NCBI RefSeq assembly: GCF_022376295.1
Contig: NZ_CP060140.1
Span: 1,740,356 to 1,804,355 of the forward strand
Direction: 5' to 3'
Origin: Nodularia sphaerocarpa UHCC 0038
GTDB taxonomy: Bacteria; Cyanobacteriota; Cyanobacteriia; Cyanobacteriales; Nostocaceae
DNA length: 64,000 nt
Shown here piece by piece: positions 9,776-18,393 of the stretch. Made by a program: the position numbers and the translations under genes. Below the pieces are notes generated by a model. The model saw nothing but the letters and a program-made list of their open reading frames with translations, was not told where the DNA came from and searched no databases. Positions within the stretch are counted from its first letter, which is position 1, and each line of letters begins with the position of its first letter.

Positions 9776-9790
9776 ATTGATCATATATCG

Positions 9791-11236
9791 CTAATTGGCG
9801 GCGGCGATCGCTTGATTTAAACGAGTCTTGTCTAAATTAATCTGATTCAGGAGTAACCAGGATTGAATTAGATCAGGGCCATGAACATCTCCAGTTAAAG
9901 CGGCTCTAAGCGATCGCATCACTATACCTTTCTTCAGTTTTTGCTCTTTGACCACCTGTTTAATGATCTCTTGGGCGGCGGCTTCTGTAAGTTCGGGCTG
10001 ACTTGACAAAGCTGTAAGAATAGCCTCCAGAGCTACGACTGAACCTTCTTTTTGCAGTTGTTCCCTACCTTCTTCGCTAAATTCCACAGTTTCGGTGAAG
10101 AAAGGTTGACTCATGGCTACAGCATCTACCAGACGAGTTAAACTCTGGCTGATTAAAGTAACTAACTGCTCTAACCAGGAACGTTCTCTTCCTCCCGCAA
10201 ATGTAAATCCAGCCTCTTCCCAAAAGGGGATGATTGAATCTGTCAGTTTATCTGTGGGCATACTATGTAGATACTGACTATTTAACCAATCCAGTTTTGC
10301 CCAGTCAAATTTAGCCCCGGCTTTGTTCACACGCTCAAAGCCAAAGTTTTTCGCTGCGGTTTCTAAAGTAAAAATTTCCTCAGTCGAGTCTGGGGGAGAC
10401 CAACCCAGCAAGGTCATGTAATTTACTAAACCTTCCGCAGTAAAGCCCATTTTCTGAAAATCCGAAATAGAAGTGACTCCATCTCGTTTAGAAAGCTTGC
10501 GCCCTTCCATATTCAAAATCAGAGGGGTGTGGGCAAATTCTGGAATTTTTGCGCCTAAAGCTTCATATAACAGAATTTGCTTGGCGGTGTTGGCGATGTG
10601 GTCTTCTCCCCGGATGACATGGGTAATCAGCATATCTATGTCATCAATGACAACGACAAAGTTGTACAGTGGTTGACCAATACCTGCTTCTGAGGCGCGG
10701 GCGATGACCATATCACCACCGAGATCACTACCTCGCCAAGTCATTGTTCCTCTTACGAGGTCATTCCAGACAATTTCGCGCTCATCGGCAATTTTGAACC
10801 GAATTACACAGCTGCGCCCTTCGGCTTTGAAAGCTGCTTCTTGTTCTGGGGTGAGGTTACGGTGGCGGTTGTCGTAACGAGGAGCTTCGTTTCTGGCTTT
10901 TTGTCTTTCTCTTAGGGTTTCTAGTTCTTCTGAGGTTGTGTAGCAGCGATAGGCTAATCCTTGTTCTAGAAGTTTTTCAACGGCCTCTTTATACATATCT
11001 AGGCGTTGGGATTGGAAAAAGGGTCCTTCATCCCAGTTCAGCCCTAACCAGCGAAAACCTGCCAGAATATTTTCAGTATATTCGGGACGCGATCGCTCTA
11101 AATCTGTGTCTTCAACGCGTAAAATAAACTGACCACCGTGGTGGCGGGCAAATAACCAGTTAAATACAGCAGTTCGGGCTGTACCAATATGTAAGTTACC
11201 AGTTGGACTCGGCGCAATACGGACTCTAACAGTCAC
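9791..11236 (-). CDS. gltX: Glutamyl-tRNA synthetase
   Basis: This 481-residue class I aminoacyl-tRNA synthetase charges tRNA-Glu in the cytosol. In cyanobacteria, Glu-tRNA also feeds tetrapyrrole synthesis and, through transamidation, Gln-tRNA. Signature motifs are RIAPSPTGNLHIG (HIGH-type site at 16-19) and KLSKRDG (KMSKS-type, 247-251), with the FILRVEDTD block at about 37-45. Length is normal for bacterial GluRS. It starts at ATG 11236. The tRNA-Asp gene lies 150 bp upstream on the same strand. Confidence 0.97.
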   Translation of the reverse strand: MTVRVRIAPSPTGNLHIGTARTAVFNWLFARHHGGQFILRVEDTDLERSRPEYTENILAGFRWLGLNWDEGPFFQSQRLDMYKEAVEKLLEQGLAYRCYTTSEELETLRERQKARNEAPRYDNRHRNLTPEQEAAFKAEGRSCVIRFKIADEREIVWNDLVRGTMTWRGSDLGGDMVIARASEAGIGQPLYNFVVVIDDIDMLITHVIRGEDHIANTAKQILLYEALGAKIPEFAHTPLILNMEGRKLSKRDGVTSISDFQKMGFTAEGLVNYMTLLGWSPPDSTEEIFTLETAAKNFGFERVNKAGAKFDWAKLDWLNSQYLHSMPTDKLTDSIIPFWEEAGFTFAGGRERSWLEQLVTLISQSLTRLVDAVAMSQPFFTETVEFSEEGREQLQKEGSVVALEAILTALSSQPELTEAAAQEIIKQVVKEQKLKKGIVMRSLRAALTGDVHGPDLIQSWLLLNQINLDKTRLNQAIAAAN

Positions 11237-11388
11237 AGTTAATTCTCTCTTTCACAAAGCATGATAAATGTAGCTTATAACAAGCGCTGAATCCTGAGTT
11301 AAAGGAATCAGGACTATACACAAATTTCCCCAGTCAGATATATATATAATCTACTAGGGAATTTTAAAATTATTACTCGGACTTAGAA

Positions 11389-11462
11389 CGGGACTGACGG
11401 GGCTCGAACCCGCAACTTCCGCCGTGACAGGGCGGTGCTCTAACCAATTGAACTACAGTCCC
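11389..11462 (-). tRNA. tRNA-Asp (anticodon GUC)
   Basis: The reverse strand folds as a 74-nt cloverleaf. The 7-bp acceptor stem is GGGACTG/CAGTCCC, the anticodon stem is CCGCC/GGCGG with loop CTGTCAC giving anticodon GTC (complement of 11426-11428), and the T arm contains GGTTCGAGCC. The discriminator base is G, as expected for tRNA-Asp. CCA is not encoded. Confidence 0.95.
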
Positions 11463-11619
11463 TTGATTTCCAACTTTACTATTGTTGCTCTTTTCCGGCC
11501 ATTTGTCAAGTGTTTTTGCAGAAAAAATCAGAAATTTTTATTTCAGCTTTTTTTAGGCAACTTTACTTTCTGAGCTTAACACAATATTTGAGGACTGCTC
11601 AAGCTGGGGTGAGTAGGCA

Positions 11620-13113
11620 TTAACTCATGTCTTCTAACATCTGCGATCGCATCTGTTGATACTGTTGCTTTAAAATATTTTTGCTGACATGAGCTTGAGA
11701 TGACGGAGGTAGGCTTTTACTTTGTTCTACCCAGGTTGTCAACATTTGCCTTTTAGAAAGTTCAATGAAGCTGCAAAGAACTTTGGCGCAGTCATGGGGT
11801 GCTTCCAGGGTAAAGCAAATCACCGGATAACGTTCATGCTTGGCTAAGGAATATACTAGTTGATGATTTTGGGGATTTTGCAGATCGAGGTAACAGGGTA
11901 ACCACTTGAGAGCAAATCCTGGTGTATGGATTACTGTCAGCCACAGCAACATCGGATGAGGAGATTTCAGCCACGTTAACTGGTTGCGAACCTCGGAAGC
12001 CGCACGTTGATGGATTTCTTGTCGAGGTAACATCAGGCTGATGGTAGCTACACTTGTGGGTGCGGTATCTAGAAGCCGAGGAAAGACAATTTCTTGAATA
12101 GGTTTGTTTTCAGGCCATGTCAGTTGCCAACATTTCTTTTCTATGGCTGGGGGTAAATCAGACACTACAGGTTTATTCTGGGTGGCTGGCGGTGCTAGAG
12201 TGGCAGGATGAGCGGGAGAGATGGATTTTTCGACACTGTTCAAGATTTGCAAAATTTCTGCGATGTTTTGGGGGCGATCGCTTGGTTTTTTTGCCAAACA
12301 AGCCATAATTAAATCATTCAGCTGCTGAGGTAGTTGCAGTTGGGGATTCACATCGGCGATCGCTCGCGGCGCTTCAAAGTGATGTGCTTTATACCAAGCC
12401 CCAAATAAATTTGTTTCTGGTTCCCAAGGTTTAGCACCTGTGAGCATTTCAAACATCATCACACCCAAACTATAAATATCTGAGCGACTATCTAATTTTT
12501 CCTCTTCTAATTCTTCAGGAGAACAGTAGGGCAGAGTGCCATTAAATCCTTGATTTGCGCTGATTTTGCCGGGATAATTGAAAAATCTGGCTATACCGAA
12601 ATCTAAGATTTTTACTAACTGTCCCAAGATGGGATCAGGAACAACTAATATATTAGCGGGCTTGATATCTCGATGAACTAAGGGATAAATTTTGCCATTA
12701 ATATTAATTCCTTGATGAGCGCATTGTAAACCCAAACAAATTTGTCGTACCAAAGTCAAAAAATCGGGCAAAGACAGGGGAATTAAATCCTTTAAACTCT
12801 TGCCATTGAGATATTCCATCACATAGAACGGTTTCCCAGTTTCACTGACACCATAATCATGGGTTCGCACGATATGTAGGCTTTTCTGCCCCAATGCTGC
12901 ACTCATCAGAGCTTCATGAATAAAATCCTGTTTCATTTTGGCACTGGAAACAGTTTGGGAAAGGAATTTAACAGCAACTGGGATTCCACCCAGCAAAATA
13001 TCATCGGCTAAAAAAACTTCACCCATTCCCCCTCTACCAATCAACTGCTTGAGTTGATAACGGTTGGCAAGCAAACCTGTATTTTTTGGAGAAGTAAATG
13101 CACTGTGATTCAC
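11620..13113 (-). CDS. Serine/threonine protein kinase with cyanobacterial C-terminal domain
   Basis: This 497-residue Hanks-type kinase has glycine loop IGRGGMGEVF (25-34), ATP-binding Lys49 (VAVKFL), catalytic loop HRDIKPAN (147-154, Asp149) and DFG (171-173), all intact. No transmembrane segment is evident. The C-terminal part (about 330-497) is not a known sensor to me, but it is shared with the neighbouring kinase at 13195: both have a W..NKPI or W..HKPI block, FP.LL, a LP.EEI/LPRQEI block and a segment ending in a run before KxLL/KNILKQQY. The two genes lie 81 bp apart on the same strand and look like a tandem duplication, probably co-transcribed. Substrate unknown. Confidence 0.9.
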   Translation of the reverse strand: MNHSAFTSPKNTGLLANRYQLKQLIGRGGMGEVFLADDILLGGIPVAVKFLSQTVSSAKMKQDFIHEALMSAALGQKSLHIVRTHDYGVSETGKPFYVMEYLNGKSLKDLIPLSLPDFLTLVRQICLGLQCAHQGININGKIYPLVHRDIKPANILVVPDPILGQLVKILDFGIARFFNYPGKISANQGFNGTLPYCSPEELEEEKLDSRSDIYSLGVMMFEMLTGAKPWEPETNLFGAWYKAHHFEAPRAIADVNPQLQLPQQLNDLIMACLAKKPSDRPQNIAEILQILNSVEKSISPAHPATLAPPATQNKPVVSDLPPAIEKKCWQLTWPENKPIQEIVFPRLLDTAPTSVATISLMLPRQEIHQRAASEVRNQLTWLKSPHPMLLWLTVIHTPGFALKWLPCYLDLQNPQNHQLVYSLAKHERYPVICFTLEAPHDCAKVLCSFIELSKRQMLTTWVEQSKSLPPSSQAHVSKNILKQQYQQMRSQMLEDMS

Positions 13114-13194
13114 TTTTCAAACCTCTTTCGTCGCCACACCTTTAAATTATATAATTTCCATGATAATTATTTCTATAATCACTTTTCAATGATT

Positions 13195-14793
13195 TTACCT
13201 AAGTGGCAATTTTTGTAAAAAAATAGCCAGGAAATTTGACAGACAACTTTTAAAATCTTTTGTTTCCATTGGGGGATTGACTGAGATTTTTTTCTGTCTG
13301 GCCAATTTTAATCTTTTATATTCTGTTTTTAACAGAGTTTTGGCTTGGCTAGAAGTAATCAACGCATCTGAATTTTCATTCAGCACTAGCCAATCGGTAA
13401 GTTGCTGACGCTGGCTAGCAGTTAAAGTTAAAGTCATAACATGGGCGCAATGAGTCGGTGCTTCCAGAGCAAAAAATAGCAGATGATAGTAGCCTGTATC
13501 TGCTAAAATCTTGACTATCTTTGCTCCGCGAGCATCTTTCATATCTAGAAAAAAAGATAGCCAGCGTGTCAGAGGAACCTGGGGATTGCATAGCACAGTT
13601 ACCCACAATAGCATAGGGTATATATCCATTTTGGCGATAAATTCAGTGCTATGAGTTTGATCGATCAATTGAGAAATTTCTTCTTGAGGTAACATCGCCC
13701 AAAAAGTTGGGAATACACCTTGATTGCTATGTAGCAAAGAAGGAAAACCAATGGAAGCAATTGGTTTATGTTTCGGCCAAGTTTTCTGCAAACACTCTTT
13801 TTCTGAGTCTGAGGTTACAGGTACTAATTGTACAGAGGATAAATTTGGCTTAATTTCGCTATTATTGTCAGTTCTACTGTTAACAATTTCTAATTTAACT
13901 AGTTGGAAAGTTTCTAAAATTTCACTAATATTTTGGGGGCGATCGCTAACATCTTTGGCTAAACAACTCAAAACTAATTTTTGTAACTCTAGCGGTATGT
14001 TTACCGATGAATTCACTTCCTCAAAAGCTAGTGGGGCTTGAAAATGATGCGCCTTATACCAACTACCAAAGGAGTTATTTTGTCTGGGAAATGGATGTTT
14101 ACCTGTGAGCATCTCAAACATCAAAACGCCCAAACTATAAATATCAGAGCGAACATCCAGTAATTTACTTCCTTCCATATGTTCTGGGGAACAGTAAGGT
14201 AAACTACCAATAAAAGAATCAGTTAATGTTATTCCACTGCGTTCAGTTAAAAACTTGGCAATTCCAAAATCGAGAATCCGCACAACTTCATCTTTTTTCG
14301 CATCTTGAGTAATAAATATATTTTCTGGCTTAATGTCTCGATGTAAAATTGGATATACTTTACCTTTAAAACTGATACCTTGATGAGCGTACTGTAAACC
14401 TAAACAAATTTGATAACAAATATAGAGAAATGTTTTGGTTGTTAGTGGCTGAACTTTGATGATTTTCTTCAAATTTTTACCTTGAAGATATTCCATTGCA
14501 TAAAAGGGAATTTTATCATCTGTCATCCCATAACTTAAAATCCGGACAATATTTTTACTTTTACGGCCAAGTTGAGCGCCAATAAAAATTTCTCTAGCAA
14601 AGCGTTGAGAAATTTTTTCATCTCCTAAACTCATGATGAGAATTTTTACAGCAACTTGCATCCGGCCTTTGGCTAAATCTTCTGCTAGGTAAACTCTACC
14701 CATTCCTCCTTTACCGATCAAATGTTTGATTAAATAGCGATTGTTTAAAAATTTGCCAATATAAACGTCTATTTCGGTTTCAGGCTCTAGCAT
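13195..14793 (-). CDS. Serine/threonine protein kinase, tandem paralogue
   Basis: This is a soluble Hanks-type kinase. The frame opens at TTG 14841, but ATG 14793 (giving 532 residues, starting MLEPETEIDVYIG) is the better start and was chosen. Numbered from the longer frame, the glycine loop is IGKGGMGRVY (42-51), Lys66 lies in VAVKIL, the catalytic loop is HRDIKPEN (167-174), and DFG is at 191-193. The activation segment has SLPYCSPEHMEG. Its C-terminal domain aligns with that of the kinase at 11620 (TWPKHKPIASIGFPSLL, LPQEEISQL, ALEAPTHCAHV against ALEAPHDCAKV). This supports duplication of the whole gene. Its target is unknown. Confidence 0.9.
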   Translation of the reverse strand: MLEPETEIDVYIGKFLNNRYLIKHLIGKGGMGRVYLAEDLAKGRMQVAVKILIMSLGDEKISQRFAREIFIGAQLGRKSKNIVRILSYGMTDDKIPFYAMEYLQGKNLKKIIKVQPLTTKTFLYICYQICLGLQYAHQGISFKGKVYPILHRDIKPENIFITQDAKKDEVVRILDFGIAKFLTERSGITLTDSFIGSLPYCSPEHMEGSKLLDVRSDIYSLGVLMFEMLTGKHPFPRQNNSFGSWYKAHHFQAPLAFEEVNSSVNIPLELQKLVLSCLAKDVSDRPQNISEILETFQLVKLEIVNSRTDNNSEIKPNLSSVQLVPVTSDSEKECLQKTWPKHKPIASIGFPSLLHSNQGVFPTFWAMLPQEEISQLIDQTHSTEFIAKMDIYPMLLWVTVLCNPQVPLTRWLSFFLDMKDARGAKIVKILADTGYYHLLFFALEAPTHCAHVMTLTLTASQRQQLTDWLVLNENSDALITSSQAKTLLKTEYKRLKLARQKKISVNPPMETKDFKSCLSNFLAIFLQKLPLR

Positions 14794-14939
14794 ATTTGGA
14801 TTTACGCTACAAAATGATTGATTTACTCTAAATTGTAGCAATTTTGGGTAAAAATCCGCAAATGTTCTCAGGGCTTACTGACACCAAAATAAAGTTAAAA
14901 TCACAAGTTTGCTATTTTTTACCATTTTATAATTATTTT

Positions 14940-16124
14940 TTAGCGCTGTAACCTGGGAATTAAACGACGGAAGAATCTGATAATTGGGGATTCTATTTTG
15001 ATTTTAAAAGCTAGAATTTGGTTGCGTTGTAGTGAATTAAAATTGTTATCACTAATCATAATTAATGAGCGATATCCATCAGGTAACGAAGGACCAAGGG
15101 TTAAGCCTTCGATATTGTCTAATAATACATCTAGAGTTCTCAAATCTAATAGCAATTTTTTCTTGACTGGTTTAATCTTTGAGGATTCACCTTTTAAAAG
15201 GCTGTCGATATTCTGAATTTGATCAGCACCTTCTAAGGAAACCTGAAACAGGGAAACAGCAAAACCCAAGCCAGTAAAAGACCTTTCTATACTGAGGAAG
15301 TGTCCTTGATTATCTAAGGCGAGTAAATCAGGTAATCCACTAGCAAACCTACCAATTAAATTCAGCGTTTCTGTGACTGGTTCAGTTTGGTACAAAAATT
15401 CCTTTTCTGGTAAATTCGTGAGCAGATTGTATTGCAAAATTCGCGAAGGGCTACCAACATTGGGTTTGGCTGCTAGCCCATCTTGAATGAGAGCATTTTC
15501 TGTAGCTGTGAATAAATGCTGATTATTGGGTGTGATTGTCAGGCTTTCAAAGGCTAAGTTGTTGCGGATACCCTGTTTACCGTTTTTATCTGGTAAAAAC
15601 TTATTTGGTATGGATAATGTTCTGAGTAATTTACCAGAAGCAAGGGAAAATTCTTGAATAAAAGGATTAATTAATTTTCTGACATCGCCTTCAGAAGAAA
15701 TAAAGACAGTATCCTGGTTAGTTATAGCAATTCCTTCTGTATCGGTTTCTCCATTTGCAAAGGGTTGATTATCTTTATTTAAGAGAGTAGTTACACCTAC
15801 AGGAATGACAGCGCCATTTTTTAATGTCCCTTTGCTTAAGTCTATTTTGAGGGTGTAAAATCGCGGGGAGTTTTTTTCGCCTCTGTCATCAGAGATGGCG
15901 TAATAAAGGTCATTTTTTTGATCGTAGGTGATTCCAGATAACCCGCCAATTTCTGTATTTTGGAAAGTTGATTTTTGAGGTAATCTGGCTTCTCCAATAA
16001 ATTCTATTTTACTAATTTCTACAGCGTTTGTATAGGAATTGGTAAAGAAGAAGCTGATGATTACAATGGCTATACTAATGTAAATAATTCTGGGTAAAAG
16101 AAATTTTTTTTTAATTAGCTTCAT
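14940..16124 (-). CDS. Phytase-like esterase domain protein, exported
   Basis: This 394-residue protein has an N-terminal hydrophobic segment (about 11-30) consistent with a signal peptide or anchor. The rest resembles the esterase-like activity of phytase family (beta-propeller), with GGLSGITYD, YYAISDDRG, FYTLKIDL, DTEGIAI and LAFESLTITPNNQHLFTATENAL as the repeated blade-like motifs. Members are thought to act on phosphate esters outside the cytoplasm, but catalytic proof for this subfamily is thin. It begins at ATG 16124 and follows the DoxX gene on the same strand, separated by a hairpin repeat. The C-terminus is short and basic. Confidence 0.8.
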   Translation of the reverse strand: MKLIKKKFLLPRIIYISIAIVIISFFFTNSYTNAVEISKIEFIGEARLPQKSTFQNTEIGGLSGITYDQKNDLYYAISDDRGEKNSPRFYTLKIDLSKGTLKNGAVIPVGVTTLLNKDNQPFANGETDTEGIAITNQDTVFISSEGDVRKLINPFIQEFSLASGKLLRTLSIPNKFLPDKNGKQGIRNNLAFESLTITPNNQHLFTATENALIQDGLAAKPNVGSPSRILQYNLLTNLPEKEFLYQTEPVTETLNLIGRFASGLPDLLALDNQGHFLSIERSFTGLGFAVSLFQVSLEGADQIQNIDSLLKGESSKIKPVKKKLLLDLRTLDVLLDNIEGLTLGPSLPDGYRSLIMISDNNFNSLQRNQILAFKIKIESPIIRFFRRLIPRLQR

Positions 16125-16154
16125 AATATGTTTTGATTAATTTTGCTGAAGGGA

Positions 16155-16191
16155 AACCCCACCCCTAACCCCTCCCCGCTTGCGAGGAGGG
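16155..16191. repeat. C-rich/G-rich hairpin repeat
   Basis: AACCCCACCCCTAACCCC is followed by CTCCCCGCTTGCGAGGAGGG, the same family as 6671-6716 and 54147-54184. It lies between the phytase-like and DoxX genes. Confidence 0.8.
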
Positions 16192-16212
16192 AAACTTGAG
16201 TGGAACTGAAAA

Positions 16213-16758
16213 CTAGCGGAGGTAGGAACGATGCTGTCTGCGGCGTTTTTTCGAGAATTTGCTGAGGAATAGAGAGAAATTGTTTGTACTCTGTTGATTA
16301 GAGGTTGCAGAGTCTGTACTGGTTTGTTTGTTGTTTCTCCAGTGATCGAGGGAGTAAATATTAAAGCTGTGTCCAGCTAGTAAAATAAATAGTACGAGAG
16401 CGTAACTGAGCATTGATGTCGCAGCACCCCAGTTTTGGACTGAGGTAACGCCCATTTTTAAGATAATCATCAGAATAAATGTGGCTATGAGGGCGCTGCG
16501 AGTTGCTAAACCGATTGTGATTAATACTCCTACGATTAACTCTACAGGAGGAACGAGGTAGGAGTTAATTCTGACCAAAAATTCTGGAAAATAAGAATCT
16601 TTTAGTTGCTCAACTATCCCTTCGGCGAATCCGGGAATATCAAAGATGCGGGTAAATCCATGATTAAAGTAGTTTACACCAATGAGAATTCGCAGCAATA
16701 AATAAGCGATCGCTATATCTTGTGGTTTGAGGCTAATGTAATTTTTTTGATTATTCAT
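16213..16758 (-). CDS. DoxX family membrane protein
   Basis: This protein of about 181 residues has four predicted transmembrane helices. It has the DoxX-type N-terminal pattern LLLRILIGVNYFNHGFTRIF, a second helix around LVPPVELIVGVLITIGLATR, then LIATFILMII and the last helix near MLSYALVLFILLAGHSF. The frame opens at TTG 16788, but ATG 16758 (MNNQKNYIS) starts closer to the family norm and is used. The C-terminus ends in an Arg/Lys-rich tail (SKKRRRQHR). DoxX proteins are linked to quinone or thiol redox chemistry in membranes. The NDH-2-like dehydrogenase lies 59 bp upstream on the same strand, so the two may form an operon. Function here is inferred. Confidence 0.8.
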   Translation of the reverse strand: MNNQKNYISLKPQDIAIAYLLLRILIGVNYFNHGFTRIFDIPGFAEGIVEQLKDSYFPEFLVRINSYLVPPVELIVGVLITIGLATRSALIATFILMIILKMGVTSVQNWGAATSMLSYALVLFILLAGHSFNIYSLDHWRNNKQTSTDSATSNQQSTNNFSLFLSKFSKKRRRQHRSYLR

Positions 16759-16817
16759 CGCTGTAACTCCAAGTATGATTAATGGCAATTGCAGATTTTG
16801 ATTGCTGTGTCAAGGTT

Positions 16818-18077
16818 TTAAATGGGCAAAATTAAGCGCACGGCGCGATCGCCTAATAAATAGGTATAAAGCCAACTAAGTAGAACTAGTAAGCGACTAC
16901 GGTATCCAGGTAAATATACCAAGTGAACGCCTAACCACATTACCCAAGCTAAAAAGCCTGTAAATGCAAAGTTACCAATTTTTCCTACCCCAGAATAACA
17001 GCCAATAATTGCTAATCTACCTTTGTTGAAATAACTAAAGGGTTTTGCTGGTTTACCTCGCAGCTGTTGTTGAATATTTCGGGCGACTGTCACACCTTGC
17101 TGAAGTGCTTCTGGCGCAACCCCAGCTAATGGTTTATTTTGCTCTATATAGGCTAAATCTCCAATAGCATAGACGTTGGGTTGTTCTAGTAGTTGTAAGG
17201 TGGGATGAACTAATATTTTTTCTTTCTTGGCTGTGGATATCTCTGCTGATGTTTGGGGAAAGTTGGCTTCTAACCCCGCAGTCCAAATCACTGTTGCGGT
17301 GGGAATTACTTCGTTGTTTTGCAGATGTACAGATTCTGGGGTGACTTGGCTGACTCTGGTTTGTAGGTATATTTCTACTCCCAACTGACTTAATCGATTG
17401 TAAGTATAGACTCCCAGTTTTTTGGGTAGTTCGGACAATAAGCGATCGCCTGACTGGACTAAAATTAATCTAACTTGCTGTAAATCGAGTCTGGGATAAT
17501 CCCGGCGAAATTTACCGCGCAGCATTTCCATCAACGCACCTGCAATTTCTACCCCGGTCGCACCACCACCGACAATGGTAAATGTCAGTAGTTGTTGGCG
17601 GATAACTCGATCAGATTCCTGATTAGCTAATTCCAAACAAGTAAGAATTTGGTTGCGTAATTTGATAGCTTCTTCTAAAGTTCTCATGGGAAAAGCATAT
17701 TCTGACGCACCAGTAACTCCTAAATACTGGGTTTTACTCCCAGTCGCAAGTACAAGAAAATCATAGGCGATCGCACAACGATCTGTTTCCACAACCTGGG
17801 CGGAAAAATCAATGCGCTGCATTTCTGCCCATAAAAACCGAGTTTTGGGCTTGTGCTTCTGTCTTTTCCCAGAAAATCGCCGTAAAATCCTGCGAATAGG
17901 GTAAGCAATATACTCTGGTTCTAATTGACTTGTGGCTACCTGATAGAGTAGTGGTACAAAAGTGTGATAATTATTACGATCAATTAAACAGACATCTGCC
18001 CCAGAATTAGCTAAAGATTGGGCAGTTTGCAATCCACCAAATCCAGCGCCAACTATAACAATGCGGGGAGTTCTCAA
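16818..18077 (-). CDS. Type II NAD(P)H dehydrogenase-like FAD oxidoreductase
   Basis: This 419-residue FAD/NAD(P)-binding protein has a first Rossmann motif IVIVGAGFGGLQTA (6-19), a second one TIVGGGATGVEIAGAL (about 167-182), and the TVIWTAG and YAIGDLA motifs. The arrangement is that of NDH-2 (Ndb) enzymes, which pass electrons from NAD(P)H to quinone without pumping protons. The C-terminal hydrophobic stretch (AFTGFLAWVMWLGVHLVYLPGYRSR) is typical of the membrane-binding end. The start is TTG 18077, supported by AGGAGAGG four bases upstream. It precedes the DoxX gene. A distinct paralogue lies at 46644-47837. Confidence 0.88.
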   Translation of the reverse strand: MRTPRIVIVGAGFGGLQTAQSLANSGADVCLIDRNNYHTFVPLLYQVATSQLEPEYIAYPIRRILRRFSGKRQKHKPKTRFLWAEMQRIDFSAQVVETDRCAIAYDFLVLATGSKTQYLGVTGASEYAFPMRTLEEAIKLRNQILTCLELANQESDRVIRQQLLTFTIVGGGATGVEIAGALMEMLRGKFRRDYPRLDLQQVRLILVQSGDRLLSELPKKLGVYTYNRLSQLGVEIYLQTRVSQVTPESVHLQNNEVIPTATVIWTAGLEANFPQTSAEISTAKKEKILVHPTLQLLEQPNVYAIGDLAYIEQNKPLAGVAPEALQQGVTVARNIQQQLRGKPAKPFSYFNKGRLAIIGCYSGVGKIGNFAFTGFLAWVMWLGVHLVYLPGYRSRLLVLLSWLYTYLLGDRAVRLILPI

Positions 18078-18191
18078 CTTTCCTCTCCTAATTTAGCTAG
18101 TTGGTTAACTTTATATAAGATATATTACTTTTTATCACAACAAAAAAATATAGCAATTCCCATTCAAGTGAGGTACAAGCAGTAATAATTA

Positions 18192-18280
18192 AACGCAGAT
18201 GGACGCAGATGGACGCAGATGTAGACGCATTAGTAATTTGCCGTAGGCTACACAGATAAACACCGATAAATACAGATAAT
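18192..18280. repeat. Short tandem repeat cluster (ACGCAGATGG and ACAGATAAA types)
   Basis: Three copies of ACGCAGATGG-like 10-mers run head to tail, followed by GTAGACGC, TTTGCCGTAGGCTACACAG and ATAAACACCGATAAATACAG. The block matches the complement of 930-996. It occupies most of the 316-bp gap between the dehydrogenase and the RecB-like nuclease. The remainder of that gap is low-complexity. Confidence 0.7.
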
Positions 18281-18393
18281 ATAGTTTAATTGCCGACTAA
18301 AAAACCCTATAAGTAGAAAACTTGAGATAATTCAGCCAACTTTGCGCTCCTTTGCGCTCAACTTTGCGCCCCTCTGCGTTTAAATTTTATCCG

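Noticed and set aside
9590..9784. 64-codon open frame near gltX
   Set aside because: It includes the 9728-9775 inverted repeat and has no coding features.
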